Assembly (NCBI GenBank): GCA_900544135.1
Contig: UQTU01000002.1
Location: forward strand, 124,001-188,000
DNA length: 64,000 nt
From: an uncultured Collinsella sp.
GTDB taxonomy: Bacteria > Actinomycetota > Coriobacteriia > Coriobacteriales > Coriobacteriaceae
Direction: 5' to 3'
Part shown: piece by piece, positions 18,204 through 24,769 of the stretch
How positions within the stretch are numbered: the first letter of the stretch is position 1
Layout of the letters: every line of letters starts with the position of its first letter
Program-made: the position numbers and the translations under genes
The notes under the pieces: model-generated
The model's input: the letters and a program-made list of their open reading frames with translations, nothing else
What the model was told of the DNA's origin: nothing
The model's database searches: none

Positions 18204-18326
18204 CTGGCCGCATGGGGTAATTTCCCAGCGCGTCCTCGGACATGCAAAAAGGCTCGCTGCGCACTTCGTGCGGCGAGCCTTTTTGCGTCCTGCGGAATGC
18301 GCTGGGAAATTACCCCATGCGGCCAG
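18204..18326. repeat. Variable-arm palindrome, copy 2
   Basis: Perfect 28-base outer arms (18204-18231 and 18299-18326) enclose a perfect inner stem (AAAAAGGCTCGC / GCGAGCCTTTTT, with a TGCGCAC-TTC-GTGCG tip). The internal-loop sequences GTCCTCGGACAT and GTCCTGCGGAAT are the same as in copy 1, while the outer arms share nothing with copy 1. It lies between the facilitator gene and the convergent tetR gene. Confidence 0.9.
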
Positions 18327-18481
18327 CTGCGGGATCTTTGCTGCGCTCGAGCAAGCAACCCAACATATATCTGAATTTGGATGGGAGGGGCTTGTTGCTG
18401 ATAGGGGCGTTGAGCTGTTGTTGACACTTTGGGATGCGTGGCGCCCTGGGTTGGGGTGATGCTTTGGGATGAGCTTCTTAC

Positions 18482-19021
18482 TTAGCTGAAGAGGGGTTGT
18501 ATGGCTGAGAGGTAGTCTTTGGCTACGTTGGATTTGTTGGCTTGGAAGTTGTGCCAGGCCCACCATTGGACCATTCCTACGAAGCTTGAGGCTATGTGGT
18601 GCAGTAAGAAACTGCGGTCCATGGTGCCGGCGGGGCCTGCAGGGGCTGTGGGGACGGTTTCGGCTGCTCGTGACATGATGGTCTTGCGTAAGCAGTCGGC
18701 GAAGACGCGTGAGCCGGCGCCGGCCACCAGCGCTCGGACGCCCTGGCGACGTTCCCATAGATTGTTGAGAATATGCTCGACCTGCACGAGTGGGTCGTCG
18801 AGCGGTGCGCCATCGTCATCGAGGGCGTGGGTGCAGATGTCGCTCACGAGCTCGGACAATAGGTCATCTTTGCTCTTGAAGAGGCCGTAGAACGTGGCCC
18901 GACCCACATGGGCGCGAGCGATGATGTCGCCGACGGTGATCTTGCTGTAGTCCTCCTCGCGCAGGAGCTCGGAGAACGCCGCGACGATCGCGGCGCGGCT
19001 TTTGGCCTTGCGGGCATCCAT
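18482..19021 (-). CDS. TetR-family transcriptional regulator
   Basis: A 179-residue regulator with an N-terminal TetR helix-turn-helix: SRAAIVAAFSELLREEDYSKITVGDIIARAHVGRATFYGLFKSKDDLL is split over the first 55 residues, with the recognition helix at VGRATFYGLF. The C-terminal ligand domain is of the short kind. It begins two bases after the end of larC on the same strand, so it is the last gene of a larB-larC-tetR operon. It may sense lactate or nickel status and bind the inverted repeat at 20764-20797; that link is inference. Confidence 0.85.
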   Translation of the reverse strand: MDARKAKSRAAIVAAFSELLREEDYSKITVGDIIARAHVGRATFYGLFKSKDDLLSELVSDICTHALDDDGAPLDDPLVQVEHILNNLWERRQGVRALVAGAGSRVFADCLRKTIMSRAAETVPTAPAGPAGTMDRSFLLHHIASSFVGMVQWWAWHNFQANKSNVAKDYLSAIQPLFS

Positions 19022-19023
19022 GG

Positions 19024-19926
19024 CTATGCGTCTGCGTCAACGAGCAGGCAGCGGAGCGTGCCGGAGCAACCCTCGTAGGGGCGCTTGCCGGCGCCGTAGC
19101 CGACGGCCTCGATGCGGTAGCGGGCCGGCAGGTGCTCGGACGTGCGCAGTGCGGCGACGATGGCGGCGCCCGTGGGCGTCACAAGCTCGCCGGCGACTGG
19201 TGCGGGCGTGAGGGCGATATTGCCCGCCTGGCACAGGTTGACGACAGCGGGGACGGGAATGGGCATGAGACCGTGGGCACAACGGATGGTACCGTGACCC
19301 TCGGAGAGCGACTCGACCACGATGTCCTCAATACCCAGGTCATCGAGGCAGATGGCGACAGAGCAGACGTCGACGATGGAATCGACGGCGCCCACCTCGT
19401 GGAACATGACGGTCTCGGGCGTTTTGCCGTGAGCCTTGGCCTCGGCAGCGGCGAGTACGGAAAAAATGGCGAGGGCGCGACGCTTGGCGCCATCGCTTAA
19501 CTGCGAGCCATCGATGATGGCGGTGACGTCAGCCAAAGAACGGTGGTGATGGTGGTGGGCGTGATGGTGACCCTCGTGGTCGTGGTCATGCTCGTGGCAG
19601 TGCTCGTGTTCGTGCTCGCCATGATCATGATGGTGGTGCTCATGCTCGTGCGTGTGCTCGGCAGCTGCTTCGTTGCCGTAGAGCCAGACCATATCGTGAT
19701 CGTGGTTCTCGAGCTCCTCTGCAAGCTGGACGTCGAAATCGCAGGCGTCGATGCCATGCTTGCTTACGCGCGTCACGGCGATCGAAAAGCCGTCGACCGG
19801 CAGCGTGGCGAGCTGCTCGCGCAGGTGCTCCTCGCTGGCGCCTAGGTCGAGCAAGGCCGCGACGGTCATATCGCCGCTGATGCCCGAGGTGCCGTCGATG
19901 ATAAGCGTGTGCTGATGATTGGACAT
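19024..19926 (-). CDS. larC: Nickel-pincer cofactor protein LarC, N-terminal (LarC1) part only
   Basis: LarC inserts nickel into the pincer nucleotide of lactate racemase. This 300-residue protein starts IIDGTSGISGDMTVAALLDLGAS, typical of the family. It has a very His-rich insertion (about residues 92-130), which probably stores or delivers nickel, then the conserved MFHEVGAVDSIVDV and GELVTPTGAAIVAAL. It ends after VGYGAGKRPYEG and TLRCLLVDADA. Full LarC (about 400 residues) continues with a C-terminal CTP-dependent metallation domain (LarC2), which is absent here; the next reading frame is a TetR regulator. LarC2 may be encoded elsewhere or the gene may be truncated. Confidence 0.85.
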   Translation of the reverse strand: MSNHQHTLIIDGTSGISGDMTVAALLDLGASEEHLREQLATLPVDGFSIAVTRVSKHGIDACDFDVQLAEELENHDHDMVWLYGNEAAAEHTHEHEHHHHDHGEHEHEHCHEHDHDHEGHHHAHHHHHRSLADVTAIIDGSQLSDGAKRRALAIFSVLAAAEAKAHGKTPETVMFHEVGAVDSIVDVCSVAICLDDLGIEDIVVESLSEGHGTIRCAHGLMPIPVPAVVNLCQAGNIALTPAPVAGELVTPTGAAIVAALRTSEHLPARYRIEAVGYGAGKRPYEGCSGTLRCLLVDADA

Positions 19927-19936
19927 GGAATGCTCC

Positions 19937-20719
19937 TTAACGGGCGCAGGGCGTGCCGGCGCTCAGATGATTGATAAGACTTGCCTGGTAGGCGGCACCA
20001 AAGCCGTTGTCGATGTTGACGACCGAAACGCCGCTGGCGCAGGAGTTGAGCATGGCGAGCAGCGCGGCTACGCCACCAAAGCTCGCGCCGTAACCCACGC
20101 TGGTGGGAACGGCTATGACCGGACAGCTTACCAGGCCGCCGACAACGCTCGCCAGTGCGCCCTCCATGCCGGCAATGGCGATGACCACCTGCGCCTGGGC
20201 AAGTTCCTCAGCATGAGCGAGCAGGCGGTGCAGGCCGGCGACACCCACGTCGTAGAGGCGATCGACCTCGTTGCCGTAGAACTCGGCCGTCAACGCGGCT
20301 TCCTCGGCAACGGGCAGGTCGCTCGTGCCGGCGCAGGCGACGACGATGCGTCCGTTGCCGTTGGGGGAGGGCTTGCCACCCACCAGGGCGAGCTGGGCGT
20401 CCGGGACATATCCCAGGTCGATGCCGTTGCCGAGGAGCTCCGAGGTGCAGGCTGCCTTTTCGTCGTCCAGGCGCGTGACCAGGATGCGCTCCTGGCCGGC
20501 ATCGAGTAATGCTTTGATAATGGCGGCAATTTGCTCGGCGGTTTTACCGGCACCGTAGACAACTTCGCCGGCTCCCTGGCGCACCCCGCGCGAAAGGTCG
20601 AGCTGCGCAAAGCCCAAATCGGCGGTCGGAGCCGTCTGGATGCGCGTGAGGGCGTCGGCAGGGGTGACTGCTCCGCCGGCAACATCGCTCAGCAATTGCT
20701 CAAGATCTCGCTTATCCAT
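19937..20719 (-). CDS. larB: Nickel-pincer cofactor biosynthesis protein LarB
   Basis: LarB carboxylates nicotinic acid adenine dinucleotide and hydrolyses it, the first step of the lactate racemase cofactor. The protein is about 260 residues. The C-terminal two thirds is the PurE-like fold, with VACAGTSDLPVAEEAALTAEFYG (split about residues 125-147), AIAGMEGALASVVGGL and PTSVGYGASFGG. ATG 20719 is preferred over the ATG at 20752 because GAAGGGA lies just upstream. It leads the larB-larC-tetR operon; larC begins 10 bases after its end. A strong inverted repeat upstream is the probable operator. Confidence 0.92.
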   Translation of the reverse strand: MDKRDLEQLLSDVAGGAVTPADALTRIQTAPTADLGFAQLDLSRGVRQGAGEVVYGAGKTAEQIAAIIKALLDAGQERILVTRLDDEKAACTSELLGNGIDLGYVPDAQLALVGGKPSPNGNGRIVVACAGTSDLPVAEEAALTAEFYGNEVDRLYDVGVAGLHRLLAHAEELAQAQVVIAIAGMEGALASVVGGLVSCPVIAVPTSVGYGASFGGVAALLAMLNSCASGVSVVNIDNGFGAAYQASLINHLSAGTPCAR

Positions 20720-20763
20720 ATATGTTCCCTTCGACGGCGCAAAGTCTAGCACTCAAAGGGTAT

Positions 20764-20797
20764 GTTTCCGAACACTAGGACAAAATTGTTCGGAAAC
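20764..20797. promoter_or_regulatory. Probable operator upstream of larB
   Basis: A perfect inverted repeat: GTTTCCGAACA (20764-20774), 12-base spacer, TGTTCGGAAAC (20787-20797). It is 45-80 bases upstream of the larB start, in the short gap between serB and larB. The symmetry and position fit a repressor or activator site; the operon's own TetR protein is a candidate. Confidence 0.7.
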
Positions 20798-20833
20798 TAT
20801 AGGACAGACTGAATCAATTGTTAGACGGATTGG

Positions 20834-21469
20834 CTAGTCGCGCAGGATGATGTCCATGGCGAGCATCAGATTGCGCTCGTCGATGGCAAACGGGGCGGCC
20901 TCGCGCGTCTTGGGCTTGGCACAAAACGCGATGCCCGTGCCCGCGGCCTGAATCATGGGGATGTCGTTGGCACCGTCGCCGATCGCGACGGTGTGGGCCA
21001 TATCGACGCCGCACTCAACTGCCCAGTCCAGCAGCTGGATGAGCTTGGACTCCTTGGTCACAATGTCGGCAGCCAACTTACCGGTGAGCTTGCCGTCCAC
21101 GACCTCCAGACGATTGGCCAGGCAGAAGTCGATACCCGCGGCAGCCACGATCTTGTCAGCGACCTCGTGGAAACCGCCGCTCACCACGCCGACCTTCCAG
21201 CCCTTGCTGTGCGCCGAGCGCACAAGCTCCAACGCGCCGGGGGTAAATGTCACGCGCTCAAAGGTGCGCTCGAACACGCTCTCGTCCAGGCCGGCGAGCA
21301 GCCCCACGCGCTCCTCGAGCGCCTGCTTAAAGTCGAGCTCGCCGCGCATGGCGCGTTCGGTGATCTGTGCCACCTGCTCGCCCACGCCGGCCTCTTCGCC
21401 CAACAGGTCGATGACCTCCTGGTTGATGAGCGTGGAGTCGATATCCATAACGATGAGGCGTGCAGTCAT
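20834..21469 (-). CDS. serB: Phosphoserine phosphatase
   Basis: HAD-superfamily enzyme hydrolysing O-phosphoserine to serine, the last step of serine synthesis. At 211 residues it is the compact form without an ACT domain. All HAD motifs are present: MDIDSTL at the N-terminus (nucleophile and acid Asp), VVSGGF (motif II), Lys in GKLAADIVTKESK, and IGDGANDIPMIQAAG (motif III). ATG 21469 follows AAAGG at nine bases and puts the DxDST motif at residues 8-12; an upstream in-frame start at 21514 would add an unlikely extension. It is transcribed toward larB but separated by the larB operator region. Confidence 0.93.
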   Translation of the reverse strand: MTARLIVMDIDSTLINQEVIDLLGEEAGVGEQVAQITERAMRGELDFKQALEERVGLLAGLDESVFERTFERVTFTPGALELVRSAHSKGWKVGVVSGGFHEVADKIVAAAGIDFCLANRLEVVDGKLTGKLAADIVTKESKLIQLLDWAVECGVDMAHTVAIGDGANDIPMIQAAGTGIAFCAKPKTREAAPFAIDERNLMLAMDIILRD

Positions 21470-21725
21470 GGCGGGCCTTTCCGAGTGCTGTTTTATTGGG
21501 GCATATTGTCGCACGTGACGAGCGCGGGCGGGTGCCGCGGCGCGTCAATTGTTTCGTCTCCGTCAAGTCTTTGGGCAGGAGCCACTTTTTCGCGGCACAT
21601 CGACGCGAGTGCGATAAGATAGAACGCCATGTCTGGCTGCGCGGTTTACGCAGGCTGGGCAAATCTGTACGACGCCGCCCGGAACGACACGGGGCGGCAC
21701 AGATCCATAAAGGAGGATCACTGGT

Positions 21726-23513
21726 ATGAGCCAGACCCGTCCCATCGATGAGCATTCCATGCACACCCGTACCTGCGGCGAGCTTCGCTTCGAGAACGTG
21801 GGCGAAGAGGTCACCCTCACCGGTTGGGTGAGCCGTCGCCGCGACCACGGCGGCCTTATCTTCTGCGACCTTCGCGACCGCGAGGGCATCACGCAGCTCA
21901 CCTTCGACCCCGAGCACTCCGACGGCGATGCCTTTAAGATCGCCGAGACCATGCGTCCCGAGTGGCCCATCAAGATTCACGGCGTCGTGCGCGCCCGTGG
22001 CGAGGAGACCACCAACACCAAGCTCGCGACCGGCGAGATCGAGGTCCTGACCGACCACGCCGAGGTGCTCAACACGTCCGTCACCCCGCCGTTCCAAATC
22101 GAGGACGGCATCGAGACCAGCGAGGACACCCGCCTGCGCTATCGCTATCTGGACCTTCGTCGTCCCGAGATGATGGCCAACCTCAAGCTGCGCTCCGACT
22201 TTACCTTTGCCATTCGCGAGGCGCTGCACAACCGTGAGTTCATGGAGGTCGAGACGCCCTCCCTGTTCAAGTCTACGCCCGAGGGCGCCCGCGACTTCAT
22301 CGTCCCCAGCCGCATCCAGCCGGGCAACTTCTACGCCCTGCCGCAGTCCCCGCAGCTCCTGAAGCAGCTGCTCATGGTCGGTGGCGTCGAGCGCTACTAT
22401 CAGGTTGCCAAGTGTTTCCGCGACGAGGACTTGCGTGCCGACCGTCAGCCCGAGTTCACCCAGGTCGATATCGAGATGTCCTTCGTGGACCAGAACGACG
22501 TCATGAGCGCGCTCGAAGAGGTCCTGGCCGACGCCTTCGGCCGCATGGGTGTCGAGATGCCCACGCCGCTGCGCCGCATGGACTATTGGGAGGCCATGGA
22601 CACCTATGGCTCCGACAAGCCCGATACTCGCTACGGCATGCACCTGGTTGACCTGACCGACATCTTTGCCAACTCCAAGTTCAAGGTCTTTGCGACTGCT
22701 GCAAACGAGGAGGGCTCTGTCGTCAAGGCCATCAACGCCAAGGGTGCCGGTGTCTGGGCTCGCGCCAAGATCGACAAGCTCGCCGGCGTGGCCTCCACGT
22801 TTGGCGCCAAGGGCCTTGCCTGGATCGCCTTCCGCGAGGACGGCTCCATCAACAGCCCCATCGTCAAGTTCTTCTCGGACGAGGAGATGGCTGCCCTGCG
22901 CGAGCGCATGGACGTCGAGCCCGGCGACCTTGTGATGTTCGCCGCCGGCCCGCGCCTGCTCTCCGACGAGATCCTGGGCGGCATGCGTTCCCACATGGCC
23001 AATGCGCTCGAGGTCAAGCGCGAGGGCCACGACTTCCTGTGGGTCGTCAACTTCCCGCTGTTCCACTGGGACGAGGATCGCAAGGCCTATGCTGCCGAGC
23101 ACCAGCCCTTTACCCTGCCGACCGAGACCGACATCGCCAAGATCGAGGCCGACCCGCTGGCAGCCGGTTCCTGCACCTACGACTTTGTCATGGACGGCTT
23201 TGAGGCCGGCGGCGGCGGTATGCGTATCCACAACGCCGAAATGCAGATGTCCATGCTCAAGCTCCTGGGCTTTACCGAGGAGCGCGCCGAGTCGCAGTTC
23301 GGCTTCCTCATGGAGGCTCTCAAGTTTGGTGCGCCCCCGATGGGCGGCTTCGCCCTGGGCCTGGACCGCGTGTGCATGCTGCTCACCGGCTCCGACTCCA
23401 TCCGCGACGTCATGGCGTTCCCCAAGACGGCCAGCGGCTCCGACCTCATGTCGGGCGCCCCGAGTGCCGTTTCCGGCGCCCAGCTCAAGGACGTCAGCCT
23501 GCGCTTGATGTAG
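21726..23513 (+). CDS. aspS: Aspartyl-tRNA synthetase
   Basis: Class II synthetase, 595 residues, of the bacterial type: N-terminal OB-fold (GWVSRRRDHGGLIFCDLRDR), catalytic core with FLMEVETPSL-type motif 1, CFRDEDLRADRQPEFTQVDIEMSF (motif 2), the bacterial GAD insertion, and GFALGLDRVCMLL (motif 3). An AAAGGAGG site is seven bases before the ATG. Because the same window has a complete gatCAB set, this enzyme may be non-discriminating and also mischarge tRNA-Asn for amidation; that depends on whether asnS exists elsewhere. Confidence 0.96.
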   Translation: MSQTRPIDEHSMHTRTCGELRFENVGEEVTLTGWVSRRRDHGGLIFCDLRDREGITQLTFDPEHSDGDAFKIAETMRPEWPIKIHGVVRARGEETTNTKLATGEIEVLTDHAEVLNTSVTPPFQIEDGIETSEDTRLRYRYLDLRRPEMMANLKLRSDFTFAIREALHNREFMEVETPSLFKSTPEGARDFIVPSRIQPGNFYALPQSPQLLKQLLMVGGVERYYQVAKCFRDEDLRADRQPEFTQVDIEMSFVDQNDVMSALEEVLADAFGRMGVEMPTPLRRMDYWEAMDTYGSDKPDTRYGMHLVDLTDIFANSKFKVFATAANEEGSVVKAINAKGAGVWARAKIDKLAGVASTFGAKGLAWIAFREDGSINSPIVKFFSDEEMAALRERMDVEPGDLVMFAAGPRLLSDEILGGMRSHMANALEVKREGHDFLWVVNFPLFHWDEDRKAYAAEHQPFTLPTETDIAKIEADPLAAGSCTYDFVMDGFEAGGGGMRIHNAEMQMSMLKLLGFTEERAESQFGFLMEALKFGAPPMGGFALGLDRVCMLLTGSDSIRDVMAFPKTASGSDLMSGAPSAVSGAQLKDVSLRLM

Positions 23514-23536
23514 GCAAGCGGCTACCTATTGCCTGT

Positions 23537-23571
23537 AACGAGGGAAGGACGTGTGCCTTCCCTCGTTTTTT
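23537..23571 (+). terminator. Rho-independent terminator of aspS
   Basis: AACGAGGGAAGG pairs with CCTTCCCTCGTT around a 7-base loop, followed by a T run. Confidence 0.9.
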
Positions 23572-23657
23572 GTGGGACGGGGGGTGCGCCGGTAACGTAC
23601 AATAACTACCACGTGGCTGGGTTTGCCGGCCGAATGTGCGATGCCGCGGGAGGGGAC

Positions 23658-23906
23658 ATGGTCGAGTTTACAAAGACGATTAAAGATCCGTTGGGATTGC
23701 ATGCCCGCCCGGTTGCGCTGCTCTATGACATTATTGCCAAGCATCGTAGCGACGTATCGGTCAGCATCGGCGATCGCCATACCGACGGCCGCGATGTGAT
23801 GGGGCTCATGGCTCTCTACGGCGAATGTGGCGAAGACATCGTGTTCCGCGTTTCGGGCGTGGATGAGGCCTCCTGCGTCACATCGATCAGAAACCTCTCG
23901 CTCTAA
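23658..23906 (+). CDS. HPr-family phosphocarrier protein
   Basis: An 82-residue HPr-like protein. The phosphorylatable histidine is in LGLHARPVALLYD (His15 position). The regulatory region reads DGRDVMGLMALYG: where HPr proteins of HPr-kinase-containing bacteria have Ser46 (KSIMG), this one has Asp. It is therefore a likely PTS phosphocarrier that cannot undergo the seryl phosphorylation used in catabolite repression, or a regulatory paralogue. The ATG at 23658 follows GGGAGG. It is single, between the aspS terminator and the feo cluster. Confidence 0.87.
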   Translation: MVEFTKTIKDPLGLHARPVALLYDIIAKHRSDVSVSIGDRHTDGRDVMGLMALYGECGEDIVFRVSGVDEASCVTSIRNLSL

Positions 23907-23961
23907 CCTCAACAATGTGACAAGGGGACAGGCCCCTTTGTTGCATAAATTGGTATGACAA

Positions 23962-24001
23962 GGCACCGCAAAGAGATGGTCTTTGCGGTGCCTCTTTTGT
24001 T
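23962..24001 (+). terminator. Rho-independent terminator after the HPr-like gene
   Basis: GGCACCGCAAAG and CTTTGCGGTGCC form a perfect 12-bp stem, followed by TCTTTTGTTT. A REP-like hairpin with GGGGACAGG lies just before it (23913-23945). Confidence 0.85.
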
Positions 24002-24045
24002 TCGTATAGGAAACTTTTTCGAAAACTGAATGGGGACCCTTCCAA

Positions 24046-24099
24046 AAAAGTTAACCACGTGCTAGTTTACTAAAGCGAACATAGACGTGGCTAACTTTT
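24046..24099. promoter_or_regulatory. Inverted repeat upstream of feoA (candidate iron-regulator site)
   Basis: AAAAGTTAACCACGT (24046-24060) and ACGTGGCTAACTTTT (24085-24099) are complementary with one mismatch over 15 bases, separated by 24 bases. It lies 44 bases upstream of the first feoA. The half-site GTTAGCC resembles DtxR/IdeR boxes. Confidence 0.5.
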
Positions 24100-24142
24100 G
24101 CCATGTCGATGTTGAGGACGAACCGATGTTAGGAGCTCACTC

Positions 24143-24385
24143 ATGTCTTGCGGACCGCAGATGCCGGCTATGCCGCTTTCGATGGTAAAGGCGGGCGAAA
24201 CCGTGCGCGTGTCTCGTGTAAAGGGCAATGAGGACATGAAGCACCACCTTAAGGACCTCGGCTTTGTCGAGGGCAACGAGGTTCACGTGGTGAGCTCGAG
24301 TGGCGCCAATATCATCGTCACCGTGCTCGGCGCGCGCTTTGGTATCGATTCCAAGGTCGCCATGCACATCATGACTGTCGGTTAG
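24143..24385 (+). CDS. feoA: FeoA-family ferrous iron transport protein (first)
   Basis: An 80-residue FeoA/SH3-like cytosolic protein. MVKAGETVRVSRVKGNEDM is followed by LKDLGFVEGNEVHVVSSSG and the final beta strand IDSKVAMHIMTV, which is the complete FeoA fold. It assists ferrous iron import through FeoB. The ATG has TTAGGAG at nine bases. It is the first gene of a feoA-feoA-feoB-small Cys protein cluster. Confidence 0.9.
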   Translation: MSCGPQMPAMPLSMVKAGETVRVSRVKGNEDMKHHLKDLGFVEGNEVHVVSSSGANIIVTVLGARFGIDSKVAMHIMTVG

Positions 24386-24424
24386 TTCGCAGCATTCCAT
24401 AAAAGCTGAAAGGGGGAAAAGAAT

Positions 24425-24646
24425 ATGAAGACGTTGGGTGACGTTAAGGTGGGCGAGAGCTCTACCATCGTCAAACTTCACGGCGAGGGCGCACTTCGCC
24501 GTCACCTTATGGACCTGGGGCTCATCAAGGGCACTTCGTTCAAGGTCGTAAAGGTTGCACCGCTCGGAGATCCGGTCGAGATCAACGTGCGCGGCTACGA
24601 GCTCTCCATCCGCAAGGAGGAGGCTGCCGTCGTCGAGGTCCAGTAA
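24425..24646 (+). CDS. feoA: FeoA-family ferrous iron transport protein (second)
   Basis: A 73-residue paralogue of the preceding FeoA, with LGDVKVGESSTIVKLHG, LMDLGLIKGTSFKVVKVAPLG (split around residues 28-48) and IRKEEAAVVEVQ. The 39-base gap carries its own AAAGGGGG ribosome site. Two separate FeoA proteins before FeoB are common in Gram-positive and coriobacterial feo loci; they may form a heteromer on FeoB. Confidence 0.9.
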   Translation: MKTLGDVKVGESSTIVKLHGEGALRRHLMDLGLIKGTSFKVVKVAPLGDPVEINVRGYELSIRKEEAAVVEVQ

Positions 24647-24674
24647 GGGCCGGCGGCACATATTTCTGCAGATA

Positions 24675-24694
24675 AAGTTAGGTTTTTCTAACTT
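24675..24694. promoter_or_regulatory. Candidate DtxR/IdeR-type iron box upstream of feoB
   Basis: A perfect inverted repeat AAGTTAG-N6-CTAACTT, 20 bases long, close to the DtxR/MntR-type consensus of paired TTAGGTTAG half-sites. It lies 75 bases before feoB, in the only sizeable gap of the cluster, and suggests that feoB has its own iron-repressed promoter. Confidence 0.6.
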
Positions 24695-24769
24695 AAACTT
24701 GCAACGTTGAAGCACATTATCCAGCCCGCGCGGAGAAAGCAGCGCAGGCACACAAGGAAGAAGGATTGA

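Noticed and set aside
19543..19700. CAT/GTG-rich low-complexity stretch as a DNA repeat
   Set aside because: It is the coding sequence of the His-rich insert of LarC in the correct frame.
20764..20797. The larB inverted repeat as a LexA (SOS) box
   Set aside because: It contains CGAAC and GTTCG, but they are about 16 bases apart instead of four, so it does not fit the LexA consensus.
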